Assembly: GCF_042676245.1 (NCBI RefSeq)
Contig: NZ_JBHTKA010000007.1
Location: 124,001 to 188,000, forward strand
DNA from: Ohtaekwangia kribbensis
GTDB lineage: Bacteria > Bacteroidota > Bacteroidia > Cytophagales > Cyclobacteriaceae
Direction of reading: 5' to 3'
Length of the DNA stretch: 64,000 bases
A program made the position numbers and the translations under genes. Shown here one piece after another: positions 1 to 10,048 of this stretch. Every line of letters starts with the position of its first letter. Position 1 is the stretch's first letter. The notes below the pieces were generated by a model. That model did no database searches, was not told where the DNA came from, and saw only the letters and a list, made by a program, of their open reading frames with translations.

Positions 1-3000
1 GTTGCCGTGTATTTACAGGTTTGGTAACGTAGTCTGACATACCTGCTGCCAGACATTTTTCTCGGTCTCCTTTCATCGCTTTCGCGGTTAAGGCGATGAT
101 GGGTAAGCGAGTATATTTACCCGACTTACGAATCGTTACGGTGGCTTCATATCCATCCATCTCCGGCATCATCACATCCATCAGAATGATATCGATCGAT
201 GGGTTTGCATTCAATACTTCAATAGCCTCTCTTCCATTTTCGGCTGTGAGACAAGTAAGTCCTTCATCTTCCAGCACATTGGTAAGCGAGTATATATTTC
301 GCATGTCGTCATCTACAATCAATACGGTTTTACCATCGAGCACGGCATCCGACCGGTGCAGCTTGCGGATTATATTCTGTTTCTCCTGCGGCAGGTTTGC
401 TTCCACACGATGCAGAAACAAAGTTGTCTCATCGAGCAGACGTTCGTAGGAGTATGCGGTTTTTAAAACTACCGTGTTGGCGAGGCGCGTCAGTTTTTTG
501 TTTTCTTCTTCGGTGAGGTCTTGTGCAGCGTATACAATAACCGGTATAGCATTGAGCTGCTCGTTGGCTTTTATTTTTTCGAGTAAGGTGAAGCACGATG
601 TATCGGGTAGACCCAGGTCTACAATAACACAGTCCACAGCATTTTCGGTCATCATATCATAGGCCTGTGTGCAGGAGTATGCCGCTATACAATGCACATC
701 ACCGTTGCCGATCATATCGCGCATGGCCTGGTTATCGAACTCGTTATTCTCTACGATCAGCAATCGCTTGTATTTCCGATTGGCAAAATCTTCGAGTTTG
801 TCGAATACATGTTGAAGGTCCTCTTTGCGGATTGGCTTCTTAATAAAATCAAACGCTCCGAGTTTCATTGCTTCGCGTTTCATGCTATAGCCGGAGATGA
901 TCTGTATCGGGATGTGGCGCTGCTCCGGATCGCTCTTCAACTGTCGTATCACTTCCGTACCATCCATGTCTGGCAATTTCATATCCAGCAGTATAGCATC
1001 GGGTTTATAGGCATGGGTGTAGTGCAGCGCGGTATTGCCATGATGTGAAATGACGCCCTTGTAATTTCGCTCTCGCACAAAAGCGAGTAGCACCTGCGCA
1101 AATTCTTTATCGTCTTCAATGATTAATACTCTGCGGCTATTCTCTGTCAGGGTATAGCGATCGTCTTCCGGTATATCTTCCTGTTCGAGTAATCGCTTGT
1201 CAATCTTTGGCAGTTCCTGTATATATTCCGGTATACGCGGTTTTGTTTCCGTGGTGGATGTTTGTACCGTAGACGGTTGCTGTCTGCCCCCGGTATATAT
1301 CAGCGGCAGGTAGAGCGTAAAGGTGCTTCCTTTACCTTCTTCACTTTCCAAGTGAATCTCGCCTCCGAGTAACCCGGAGAGTTCGCGGCAGATTGAAAGG
1401 CCGAGACCTGTGCCTCCGTATTTACGTTTATCCGTACTGTCTACCTGGCGAAACGCTTCGAAGATCATTTCCTGTTTGTCTTTCTGAATACCAATGCCTG
1501 TATCTGAAACCGAGAATGCTACAACGTCAGCGGTCTTATCCCAGGGTATATTTTGCAAGCGTACGTTGGCAGCAGGGGGATGTATACCGAGTTTTACTTC
1601 ACCACCGGCCGGTGTAAACTTGAATGCATTGGACAGTAAATTTCGCAGGATCTGCACTACGCGTTGTTTATCACTTTCAATAACTTTGTTATAGCCGGGA
1701 AGAACTTCAATTTTGAAATTGATGGATTTACTCTTCGCTACCTGCGAGAACATCATGGTTACATCATTATTCACTTCCACGAATGTGAACTTGTCAATGT
1801 CGATGTCCATCTTGCCGGCTTCTACTTTGGAAAGATCGAGTATATCGTTGATCAGGGTGAGCAGTTCGTTGCCGGAGTTATAGATTACATTGGCATACTT
1901 CAGTTCTTTTTCAGTGAGCGAGTTGTTTTTGTTTTCCAGCAACAGCTGCGTGAGTATAAGTATACTGTTCAGCGGTGTGCGCAGTTCATGCGACATGTTG
2001 GCCAGGAACTCGGATTTATATTTACTCAACGATTCAAACTCCTGTGCCTGCGCTTCTATCTCGCCCTTCGCTTTTTCAAGTTGTTGTTTTTCGTTTTCAA
2101 GCAGGTTGGCTTTTTCTTCCAGCAATGCGTTAGACTCCTGCAGTTCTTCCTGTTGTACTTTGAGTTCTGCTTCTGATTTTTCAATAGACTCCAGTTTCTC
2201 CAGCAACTCATCGTTGAACTGGCGCAGCTCTTCCTGTTGTGATTCGAGTTCTTCTGCCTGATGTTGCGTTTCTTCCAGCAGCTCTTTCAGTCGCACGCGC
2301 GATTGTGAAGAGTTAAAGGCAATGGCGATCGAGTTGCCGATCATCTGCAAGTATTCTATGTCAAGTGGCGTAAATGAATGTGTAGCCGCGATTTCGATTA
2401 CACCTTTCACTTTGTTGATATAAAAGAAAGGGAATACGAGTATACTTTCCGGTACACCCTGCCCGGTGGAAGAAGTAATTTTGATATAGTCTTCCGGTAC
2501 ATCTTCCACCAATATATATTTCTTACTTTGTGCAGCTTGTCCTACCAGCGATTGTCCTAAAGCAAAAGATTCGCGGGCTGCTGCATTTTCCATTGCATAA
2601 CTTCCGGTAAGGTAAAGTTGCCCGTTCTCTGCTAAATATAGCGCTCCCACCTGTGCCTTCAGGTATGCGGCAACGTGCCCGATAACATCGGTGGCCAGGT
2701 TGCGAACATCTTTTTCTTCGCGCAGTATAGCGTTCAGTTCATGATTACCGGCCAGAAGCCATGCTCGTGTTTCTTTTTCCTGCGACAGCAGCAGCAGGTT
2801 TGTTTTCATGTTAACAAGCGCCTTGCCTAACGTGTCCTGTTCACTTCGAATCGCTTCATCGGTTTGATAGTTGCCCTTGCCAATGGATTCTGCTAATTGG
2901 ACATACCCTTTAAACACAGTAATCATGTTATTGAACGAACGGGCGAGCTGTCCCATTTCATCTTTGGAAGTTATATCCAATGTAAAATCTATATCACCGT

Positions 3001-3994
3001 GGGTAATGCGCTCGGTAGCTTCCTTCATCCGGTTCACGGAGTTGGTTATTTCTTTTATGGAGAGAATTGAAATGATAATGAGTACGATAATGACAATGCC
3101 GGAGAGAAGTATATTCCGGAAATAGGCAGCCGCTATATCTTTGGCTTCTGCCTGGATACTGGTGCGCATCATATCGAACGCCCGCAGGTCGCAGGTATGT
3201 AAGGCACCGATCGCAGCCGTTGTTTGTCGTTGCCATTCTTCTGCCGTGAGGCTTCCGGTAATGTGGCCTCGCATGAACGCGGAATCAATGGCAGCCTGCA
3301 TGCGTATTACTGCCGGATTTTTGCTATAGGTGTTTTGGAAATAGTCCAGTAGCGCGGGCGTTGTGTAGTTCCTGAATTTGTGCAGGTTTATATCAAACTT
3401 CCCCTTGGTGGCCGCGAAGAATCCATATTCATTTTTTTGAAAACCCTGGTGCTGAATAACGCGGTATAAATCGTTGCGTATGATGGACAAAAATTCACGG
3501 GCATATAGTACATACAGCGTACACTCCTGCTGATTTTTTATTTCCATGTTGGAGGCATGTCGCCATACTTCGCTTATTTCATTGAGCAGCGCCAGGATGA
3601 GTGTATCTTTTCCGACTATCTGCAACGGGTCTCTTTGTTTGATTGTGCGGAGCAGCGAATCGATGCGTTTGTTGGAAGGCCCGGTGTGATAAAAGAACTG
3701 CTCCAGGTCTGTCAGCGATTGGTTGGTCTGTTCCTGCAGGCGAAGGATCTCCGTTTTATCTCCCTGTAGTGTGGTTGTCAGTATGGTAGCCAGGCCCTGT
3801 TCTTTCTGTATGTTGTGTATCAGGTTGGCAATCTTTTCAATAGCTTCCAGGTCTTGCGCAGTTTGGGCATTTATTTCCTGGTGTGCCCACTGAATGGCGA
3901 TTGTCTTTTGAAGGAAATAAAGTACTACGGAAAAAGGAAGTATAGCTAACAGGATTAATTTATTGCGAACAGAAAGGTTACTGAGAAATTTCAT
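1..3994 (-). CDS. Hybrid sensor histidine kinase, NIT-HAMP-GAF-HisKA-HATPase with three receiver domains (partial, 3' end outside window)
   Basis: The frame is open from an ATG at 3994 to the window edge (about 1331 residues visible, no stop). An N-terminal membrane segment lies near residues 13-30. The periplasmic part carries a nitrate/nitrite-sensor-like (NIT) signature, KEQGLATI, and a second membrane segment near 295-315 leads into HAMP. A GAF domain (about 420-555) and a long Glu/Gln-rich coiled coil precede the H-box (NMSHELRTPLNS, His about 667) and the ATPase G boxes (DTGIGIQ, GTGLGLS). Three receivers follow with acceptor Asp in LLDMKLPDMDG, VIVDLGLPD and ILMDVMMPEMDG. The last receiver reaches its conserved Lys-Pro just before the edge, so little is missing. 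It should autophosphorylate in response to an envelope signal and relay phosphate internally. It is divergent from the GAF protein starting at 4505, whose GAF region resembles its own. Confidence 0.93.
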   Translation of the reverse strand, partial: MKFLSNLSVRNKLILLAILPFSVVLYFLQKTIAIQWAHQEINAQTAQDLEAIEKIANLIHNIQKEQGLATILTTTLQGDKTEILRLQEQTNQSLTDLEQFFYHTGPSNKRIDSLLRTIKQRDPLQIVGKDTLILALLNEISEVWRHASNMEIKNQQECTLYVLYAREFLSIIRNDLYRVIQHQGFQKNEYGFFAATKGKFDINLHKFRNYTTPALLDYFQNTYSKNPAVIRMQAAIDSAFMRGHITGSLTAEEWQRQTTAAIGALHTCDLRAFDMMRTSIQAEAKDIAAAYFRNILLSGIVIIVLIIISILSIKEITNSVNRMKEATERITHGDIDFTLDITSKDEMGQLARSFNNMITVFKGYVQLAESIGKGNYQTDEAIRSEQDTLGKALVNMKTNLLLLSQEKETRAWLLAGNHELNAILREEKDVRNLATDVIGHVAAYLKAQVGALYLAENGQLYLTGSYAMENAAARESFALGQSLVGQAAQSKKYILVEDVPEDYIKITSSTGQGVPESILVFPFFYINKVKGVIEIAATHSFTPLDIEYLQMIGNSIAIAFNSSQSRVRLKELLEETQHQAEELESQQEELRQFNDELLEKLESIEKSEAELKVQQEELQESNALLEEKANLLENEKQQLEKAKGEIEAQAQEFESLSKYKSEFLANMSHELRTPLNSILILTQLLLENKNNSLTEKELKYANVIYNSGNELLTLINDILDLSKVEAGKMDIDIDKFTFVEVNNDVTMMFSQVAKSKSINFKIEVLPGYNKVIESDKQRVVQILRNLLSNAFKFTPAGGEVKLGIHPPAANVRLQNIPWDKTADVVAFSVSDTGIGIQKDKQEMIFEAFRQVDSTDKRKYGGTGLGLSICRELSGLLGGEIHLESEEGKGSTFTLYLPLIYTGGRQQPSTVQTSTTETKPRIPEYIQELPKIDKRLLEQEDIPEDDRYTLTENSRRVLIIEDDKEFAQVLLAFVRERNYKGVISHHGNTALHYTHAYKPDAILLDMKLPDMDGTEVIRQLKSDPEQRHIPIQIISGYSMKREAMKLGAFDFIKKPIRKEDLQHVFDKLEDFANRKYKRLLIVENNEFDNQAMRDMIGNGDVHCIAAYSCTQAYDMMTENAVDCVIVDLGLPDTSCFTLLEKIKANEQLNAIPVIVYAAQDLTEEENKKLTRLANTVVLKTAYSYERLLDETTLFLHRVEANLPQEKQNIIRKLHRSDAVLDGKTVLIVDDDMRNIYSLTNVLEDEGLTCLTAENGREAIEVLNANPSIDIILMDVMMPEMDGYEATVTIRKSGKYTRLPIIALTAKAMKGDREKCLAAGMSDYVTKPVNTRQ

Positions 3995-4504
3995 TTGAAC
4001 GGAGTTATAACTGAGCGTAAAAAATTCCCCATTTTATATTCTTGAAACGGTATAAGTATATTTCTATGTATACCTATATCCGGTTTGGTGCGAATGTGTA
4101 AATGGTTAATCTCTACCGTTGTCGTTACGTGCCCTAATAGGCTCAACAGGCAACTTTATTAAATCTAACAATCTGCCTTCGAAATGAAAAGAGATATTTT
4201 CAGCATTATACCATTGCTGCGGATGATTTGTGATGAAAATTCAAATTGATCGATAAGTAGCTGGATGACAATCTGCTGTGAGTTTAAACATTAAAGTGGA
4301 AAACATCCCCATAAAAATTAAAATGTGAATGACTGTTTTTGCATCTGTATACCCCATAGCCGTTCGGTATAAATACGGAATACTTTTTCTGTAAATAATC
4401 CAGAAGTTAATCACGATTAATGCAGGGTCTTCAATCCTGTGCTTCCCTTCATCTTTGTAAGACACTATAACTATAGTAGTGCAGTAGCGGGGCTTAACAG
4501 ATCT
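3995..4504. promoter_or_regulatory. 510-bp divergent intergenic region between kinase and GAF protein
   Basis: This AT-rich gap lies between two divergent genes and must hold both promoters. A CATCTTTG sequence at about 4449-4456 resembles the Bacteroidota -7 element TAnnTTTG, upstream of the start at 4505. I saw no convincing -33 partner. Short open frames here (for example on the minus strand at 4241-4465) have no recognisable features, and I do not call them genes. Confidence 0.35.
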
Positions 4505-6241
4505 ATGAAAATGAAGGAGTTTGGTAGAAGAAATATAATCACGGTTGCCATTGCGCTTGTAGGTACTTTACTGGTCGTGAGTACGTTTTCGATTTTTCAG
4601 AATCGTAAAACAGTTATCCGGAACAACATCATCCGCAAAGAGTCTGACACACTTGTTAGTTATACCAATGCGCTTGTAAGCTATTATTTACATAATCTGG
4701 ATTTGGGCATACGCGCTTACGGAGCAACCGGAGATGAAGAGATGAAAGGACCGATGGAGGCTGCGCTTGTCGATCGTGACAGTATGTTCCATACGTTGGA
4801 GGTGGGGCTGCAGGCTCAGTCGTATGATGTTACTGAACTGCGCGAACTGCAACGAGAATTCGAGAAGTATGGCGACTATTGCCTGGAAATGGCTGCCTTG
4901 GTGAAGGTGGACAGCATGAAAACATTTCGTGAGATGCTCAGTAAAAATGAAGGCTTGCGCGTGTGGTTGCGTTGGAATGATATAGGCGTGAAGATCATCA
5001 ACTTCGAAAAGAAAATGAACAAAGAGGCGGAGAACGAATATCAGGCCGCCCTGGACAATAATCTATACCTGCAGTTTTTTATTCTGCTGATCGGTTTGCC
5101 AACGTTGATGTTCGTTATCACCAAAATCAAGAAAGATACCCGCGAACGTATCCGGTTGCTGAAGGAACTCGAGCTTAATAATCGTCAGTATGTTTTCAAC
5201 CCGGGCGAGCAGGTTGAGTTTCATTCGCAGGAAGAAGTGATTGAACATTCCATTCGGAATTTCCAGAATGCGAGTGAGTTTATTGATAGTATATCGCATG
5301 GCGAATATACTATAACATGGCCCGAGCTCAATGAAGGCAATCAGTCGCTGAATGAAAACAACCTGGCGGGGCGTCTTACAAAAATGCGTGATCAGCTGCG
5401 GCAATTCAAAAAGGAAGAAGAGAAGCGATTGTGGAGCAATGAAGGTCTCACTAAGTTTTCCGAGATCGTACGCAACCACCAGCAAAACCTGGTAGAACTC
5501 TCCAATGAAATTGTACGGTTCCTGTCCAAATATCTGCAGGCGCAGCAATGCGGATTGTTTATACTCAATGACACAGGAGAGAAGCCTTACCTGGAACTGA
5601 AGGCATGCTATGCATACGACCGTAAAAAATTTGCTGAACGCAAAATTGATATCGGTATAGGACTGGTCGGACAGGCTTACCTGGAAGGTGAAACTACACT
5701 GCTCACCAAAGTTCCGAAAGGATATACCTATATTACGTCAGGCATAGGCGAAACATCACCATCGTGTGTATTGATATTGCCGATGAAGTATAATGACAAG
5801 ATCGAAGCGATCATTGAACTGGCTAGCCTGAAGAAATTTGAAGAACATGAAATAGCATTTCTGGAGAAGGCAGGCGAGTTTGTGGCTGCCGCAGTACAGG
5901 GTGTAAGAACAACGGAGCGGATGCATACATTGCTGAGGACGTCACAGGAACAAACCGAAGCCATGCACGCGCAGGAAGAAGAGATGCGGCAAAACATGGA
6001 AGAGCTATATTCTACCCAGGAAGAGATACAGCGAAGAGAACAGGAAGCAGCGCAACGCATATTACAGTTGGAAGAAGAGCAAAAAGTATTGCAGCTAAAA
6101 TTGCGACAGGAGGCGAGGCTCAACCAGGAGAATGAACTCAGGAACCAGGCATTAGCCAATGCATTGGAAAAATTAAAAGAGCGTGAAGAGATGCTGGTGC
6201 GCCAGCTTCAGCAAAAACAGGATTCGAACGGAAGCCGCTAA
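4505..6241 (+). CDS. Membrane sensor-like protein with GAF domain and C-terminal coiled coil, no output domain
   Basis: About 578 residues from the ATG at 4505; an upstream frame extension to 4439 lacks the look of a signal and was not used. A membrane segment (IITVAIALVGTLLVV) opens the protein. A helical extracytoplasmic domain of about 150 residues resembling CHASE3/four-helix sensors follows, then a second membrane segment (FFILLIGLPTLMFVI). The cytoplasmic part has a helical linker, a GAF domain (about 330-480) and a long Glu/Gln-rich coiled coil to the C-terminus. No kinase, cyclase or receiver domain is present. Its GAF shares spaced residues with that of the divergent kinase (GxxLVGQA, a VPxxY stretch, IEAIIELA versus VKGVIEIA). 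It may modulate that kinase by heteromeric coiled-coil contact; this is inference. Confidence 0.8.
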   Translation: MKMKEFGRRNIITVAIALVGTLLVVSTFSIFQNRKTVIRNNIIRKESDTLVSYTNALVSYYLHNLDLGIRAYGATGDEEMKGPMEAALVDRDSMFHTLEVGLQAQSYDVTELRELQREFEKYGDYCLEMAALVKVDSMKTFREMLSKNEGLRVWLRWNDIGVKIINFEKKMNKEAENEYQAALDNNLYLQFFILLIGLPTLMFVITKIKKDTRERIRLLKELELNNRQYVFNPGEQVEFHSQEEVIEHSIRNFQNASEFIDSISHGEYTITWPELNEGNQSLNENNLAGRLTKMRDQLRQFKKEEEKRLWSNEGLTKFSEIVRNHQQNLVELSNEIVRFLSKYLQAQQCGLFILNDTGEKPYLELKACYAYDRKKFAERKIDIGIGLVGQAYLEGETTLLTKVPKGYTYITSGIGETSPSCVLILPMKYNDKIEAIIELASLKKFEEHEIAFLEKAGEFVAAAVQGVRTTERMHTLLRTSQEQTEAMHAQEEEMRQNMEELYSTQEEIQRREQEAAQRILQLEEEQKVLQLKLRQEARLNQENELRNQALANALEKLKEREEMLVRQLQQKQDSNGSR

Positions 6242-6298
6242 CGTGCTTCATTGGCATACGTTGTGTCAAGAACTATACTACTAAACCACATCTATAGC

Positions 6299-6332
6299 AT
6301 GCAACTGTTCAGAAGTGAGCAGTTGCATTTCT
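6299..6332 (+). terminator. Hairpin downstream of the GAF protein gene, possible terminator
   Basis: A perfect 9-bp stem (ATGCAACTG at 6299-6307 with CAGTTGCAT at 6320-6328) encloses a 12-nt loop and is followed by only three T. It lies 58 bases past the stop at 6241. The weak T tract keeps confidence low. Confidence 0.4.
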
Positions 6333-6491
6333 ATGAATGGGCACTTCGATTATCCGCCAGGCTATAGAAGCCATTTCAGCAGCGGAAAACGCATTTTTTA
6401 TTGTGGCACCGGTTTCGTTCAGGTGATCGGGAATTACACGGCAGGCAATTATACTTGGTCGTGTGAGCGTAATCACTATATTCATACAACT

Positions 6492-8855
6492 ATGTTGAGA
6501 CACAACTTGCTTCTCATTTACCGGAACTTTAAAAGATTCAAGAGTACATTTTTCATCAATCTGCTCGGGCTTTCAACGGGGCTCGCCTGTACGTTGCTGA
6601 TATACCTTTGGGTAAAGGATGAATTGAATGTTGACTCATTCTTTGAGAATGACGATCGGCTGTATGAGATAATGGAACACCGTGTAAAGACGGATGGTAT
6701 CTGGACGGCCTATACTACATCCGGACCAACGGCCGAGACACTGGTAAATGAAATGCCGGAAGTTGCATACGCGGCTGCGGTAGGTCGCGTTGGTAAATCA
6801 ACGGTGTCGGTAGACGATACGAATTTGCGCGAGGTGGGCAAACCGGTTGGTACGGACTTCTTCAGGATATTTTCGCATACGCTTTTAGTCGGAGAAAAGG
6901 ATAAATTACTCGCGGATAAAAACTCGATCGTGATCTCGGATGCACTGGCAATGCGATTGTTCAAGACAACCGAAAATATTATTGGAAAAACCATCGACCT
7001 CGATCATGAGTTGCAGCTTCATGTGTCGGGTATATTTAAGAAGATGCCAGGCAATGCATCTGATCAGTTTGACTTTGTGTGGTCGTTCGAAAAATTCAAA
7101 GAGGGTAAAGAATGGCTAACAGGCTGGGGAAGTACATCTGCGCTTACCTACGTGCTGCTGAAGAAAGATGCATCAGTAGCTGCCTTTAACGAGAAGATAA
7201 AAGACCTGGTAAAGAAGAAGACCGATAACAACGTAACGCATCGTACGATGTTCGCCAAACGATACTCGGAAATATACCTCTACAGTAAATATGAAAACGG
7301 AGTGCTTGTAGGCGGACGAATTACGTATGTAAAACTGTTTAGTGTTATTGCTGTATTTATACTCATTATCGCTTGTATAAATTTCATGAACCTGTCTACT
7401 GCCAAGGCATCGCGCAGAATCAAAGAAGTGGGCATTAAAAAAGCGGTCGGAGCAGGACGCAGAACATTGATCAGTCAATACCTGGGGGAATCGTTATTGC
7501 TGAGCTTCTTGTCATTGATGGTGGCGTTGCTGGTAGTGGATATAGCGTTGCCTCACTTCAATACGATTACGAATAAGAGTCTTACCCTTGATTTTGATTC
7601 TAACCTGATACTGGCCTTTACCGGCATAGCACTCTTTACCGGAATTATAGCGGGCAGTTACCCGGCTTTATACCTTTCGGGATTCAATCCGGCTACGGTG
7701 TTAAAGGGCAAGATCAACACGGTCGTAGGAGAATTGTGGGCACGCAAGGGACTCGTTGTTTTTCAATTTTCGCTTTCGGTGATCTTTATTGTCTCAGTAC
7801 TGGTGGTATATAAACAGATTGTGTATGTACAATCTAGCAACCTCGGCTATAACAAAGATAATATACTGTATTTTGGACGCGAGGGTAAACTGTGGGATGC
7901 CGGAACCCTGGAAAGCTTTTTAGCAGAGCTCCGAAATACACCGGGTGTTGCCGGGGCGTCTACGCTTAATCATGATTTTACCGGGCACATGAGTGGTACC
8001 TATGGTGTGAAGTGGGAAGGTAAAGATCCGGATGACGCCACCGAGTTCGAAAATTTTACGGTGAACTATGATGTTATCGAGATGATGAACCTGAAGATGG
8101 CCGAAGGACGTACGTTTTCACAGCAGTTCGGCAGCGATAGTTCGAAGATCATTTTCAACGAGAAGGCTATTGCTTTCATGGGGCTGAAAGATCCGATCGG
8201 TAAAACGGTGCAGTTGTGGGGACAAGACATGCAGATTGTTGGTGTGGTAAAAGATTTTCACTATGAGTCGCTGCATGAAAATCTCAAACCGGTGTTCTTC
8301 CGTCTGGCTCCACAAGACACTCATATTGTAATGACACGCCTTGCTGCAGGTCGTGAGAAAGAAACACTGGACCAGATCCAGAAACTATATCTCAAGTTTA
8401 ATCCCGGTTTTATTTTCGAGTATACATTTCTGGATGCCGAATACCAGGCGCAGTATGCAGCCGAGCAACGCGTAGCTATACTTTCAAAATACTTTGCCGG
8501 GCTTGCTATTTTTATATCATGCCTCGGGTTGTTCGGGCTCGCAGCCTTTACGGCAGAACGCAGACTGAAAGAAATCGGTATACGCAAAGTACTTGGTTCA
8601 AGCGAGTTGGGTATAATCTTTTTGTTGTCGGGCGACTTTACTAAAATGGTGGTGCTGGCAGTTGTCATCGCTATACCGGCCAGCTACCTGTTGATAACGT
8701 ATTGGCTGGGGGGCTTTGCGTATCGCATTCCGTTAACGTGGTGGTACTTTGCGCTGGGTGGTTTGCTGGCACTGCTTACGGCATGGCTCACAGTAGGCAC
8801 ACAGGCTATCAAAGCCGCGCGCGTTAATCCTGCCAAGTGTCTCAAAGACGAATAA
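6492..8855 (+). CDS. ABC transporter permease, MacB/FtsX type
   Basis: 787 residues from the ATG at 6492, chosen because MLRHNLLLIYRNFKRFK is the usual cytoplasmic start of this Bacteroidota family; the frame extends upstream to 6315 without family features. After the first membrane helix (residues 20-42) comes a MacB-like periplasmic core, then an FtsX module (FSVIAVFILIIACINFMNL, followed by KEVGIKKAVGAGR). A second periplasmic domain and a second FtsX module (KEIGIRKVLGSS) complete the duplicated architecture. It ends with AARVNPAKCLKDE, typical of these permeases. No ABC ATPase gene is adjacent, so the partner must be elsewhere. Family members export small molecules or transmit envelope signals; the substrate is unknown. 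Confidence 0.92.
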   Translation: MLRHNLLLIYRNFKRFKSTFFINLLGLSTGLACTLLIYLWVKDELNVDSFFENDDRLYEIMEHRVKTDGIWTAYTTSGPTAETLVNEMPEVAYAAAVGRVGKSTVSVDDTNLREVGKPVGTDFFRIFSHTLLVGEKDKLLADKNSIVISDALAMRLFKTTENIIGKTIDLDHELQLHVSGIFKKMPGNASDQFDFVWSFEKFKEGKEWLTGWGSTSALTYVLLKKDASVAAFNEKIKDLVKKKTDNNVTHRTMFAKRYSEIYLYSKYENGVLVGGRITYVKLFSVIAVFILIIACINFMNLSTAKASRRIKEVGIKKAVGAGRRTLISQYLGESLLLSFLSLMVALLVVDIALPHFNTITNKSLTLDFDSNLILAFTGIALFTGIIAGSYPALYLSGFNPATVLKGKINTVVGELWARKGLVVFQFSLSVIFIVSVLVVYKQIVYVQSSNLGYNKDNILYFGREGKLWDAGTLESFLAELRNTPGVAGASTLNHDFTGHMSGTYGVKWEGKDPDDATEFENFTVNYDVIEMMNLKMAEGRTFSQQFGSDSSKIIFNEKAIAFMGLKDPIGKTVQLWGQDMQIVGVVKDFHYESLHENLKPVFFRLAPQDTHIVMTRLAAGREKETLDQIQKLYLKFNPGFIFEYTFLDAEYQAQYAAEQRVAILSKYFAGLAIFISCLGLFGLAAFTAERRLKEIGIRKVLGSSELGIIFLLSGDFTKMVVLAVVIAIPASYLLITYWLGGFAYRIPLTWWYFALGGLLALLTAWLTVGTQAIKAARVNPAKCLKDE

Positions 8856-8992
8856 GATAAAGTCATGTACCGGATATATATCGGCTTGCCCCCTTGGTAC
8901 GAATATCTGTATTAAGTATGTCTGATAATTTTTAACTTCATGCGATCGGCATTTTGCTGGGCAATCGTGTTACGTTAAAAATTACAGACATC

Positions 8993-10036
8993 ATGGAATA
9001 CAGACAACTGGGCGGCTCGGGATTACGCGTTCCCGTATTGAGTTTTGGTACAGCAACTTTCGGAGGCGATGGCGAATTCTTTAAGGCGTGGGGAGCAACA
9101 CAAGTAGAAGAAGCCCGCCACCTTGTAAACATTTGTCTCGATGCCGGAGTAAATCTTTTCGATACCGCTAATGTATACTCTACCGGCATGTCAGAAGAAA
9201 TACTGGGCAAAGCCATTGAAGGTAAACGTGACCAGGTGTTGATCTCTACCAAAGCTACATTTCCCATGAGCAAAGGTGTGAATGAGTATGGCTCTTCACG
9301 CTATCATTTGCTAAAAGCCTGTGATGAAAGTCTGAAGCGTCTTAAAACCGATTATATTGATATATACCACCTGCACGGTTTCGATGCCAATACCCCGGTG
9401 GAGGAAACGCTCAACACCTTGAATACACTCGTGCAGAGTGGCAAAGTACGGTATATTGCCTGCTCTAATTTTTCAGGATGGCATCTGATGAAATCGCTTT
9501 CTATATCCGAACGTTACGGCTGGGCGAAATATATAGCGCATCAGGCATACTATTCATTGGTAAACCGTGATTTTGAATGGGAGTTGATGCCGCTGGGAAT
9601 TGATCAACATGTTGGTACCATTGTATGGAGTCCATTGTCAGCAGGAAGATTGAGCGGTAAGTACAGACGCAACCAACCCATGCCGAAAGATGCACGCATC
9701 GCGCAGGGAGGAAGTCCGGTGCCAGCCTTTGCTGTGTCAGACGAAGTGTTCTACAACATTATTGATGTACTGGACGAGATTGCCCGCGAAACAGGTAAGA
9801 GTATAGCACAGGTTTCACTCAACTGGCTGTTGCAAAGACCAACGGTAGCAAACATTATTATCGGTGCGCGAAATGAAGAGCAGCTCAAGCAAAATCTCGG
9901 TGCAGTAGGATGGAGCCTTACGCTGGAACAGGTGAAGCGACTCGATGCTGTCAGCGAAGTGCCGGTCATATACCCGTACTGGCACCAGCGCCAGTTTCCG
10001 GCTTTGAATGCCGCACCTAAATTATACCGCGACTAA
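8993..10036 (+). CDS. Aldo/keto reductase family oxidoreductase
   Basis: 347 residues from the ATG at 8993 (MEYRQLGGSGLRVPVL); a TTG further upstream is less likely. It is an AKR TIM barrel with the catalytic tetrad visible as Asp and Tyr in FDTANVYSTG, Lys in ISTKATFP and His in IYHLHGFD. The C-terminal NADPH-binding segment is VANIIIGARNEEQLKQNLGA. It should reduce aldehydes or ketones with NADPH in the cytoplasm; the substrate cannot be read from sequence. It lies 12 bases upstream of the ThuA-like gene and is probably co-transcribed with it, which hints at sugar-derived substrates. Confidence 0.93.
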   Translation: MEYRQLGGSGLRVPVLSFGTATFGGDGEFFKAWGATQVEEARHLVNICLDAGVNLFDTANVYSTGMSEEILGKAIEGKRDQVLISTKATFPMSKGVNEYGSSRYHLLKACDESLKRLKTDYIDIYHLHGFDANTPVEETLNTLNTLVQSGKVRYIACSNFSGWHLMKSLSISERYGWAKYIAHQAYYSLVNRDFEWELMPLGIDQHVGTIVWSPLSAGRLSGKYRRNQPMPKDARIAQGGSPVPAFAVSDEVFYNIIDVLDEIARETGKSIAQVSLNWLLQRPTVANIIIGARNEEQLKQNLGAVGWSLTLEQVKRLDAVSEVPVIYPYWHQRQFPALNAAPKLYRD

Positions 10037-10048
10037 TTTTATAACAGG

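Noticed and set aside
96..3769. Many plus-strand open frames across the hybrid kinase
   Set aside because: They are antisense to an unbroken minus-strand frame with clear kinase and receiver motifs.
4241..4465. Minus-strand 74-residue frame in the divergent gap
   Set aside because: No start context, domain or hydrophobic pattern supports it; the gap is needed for promoters.
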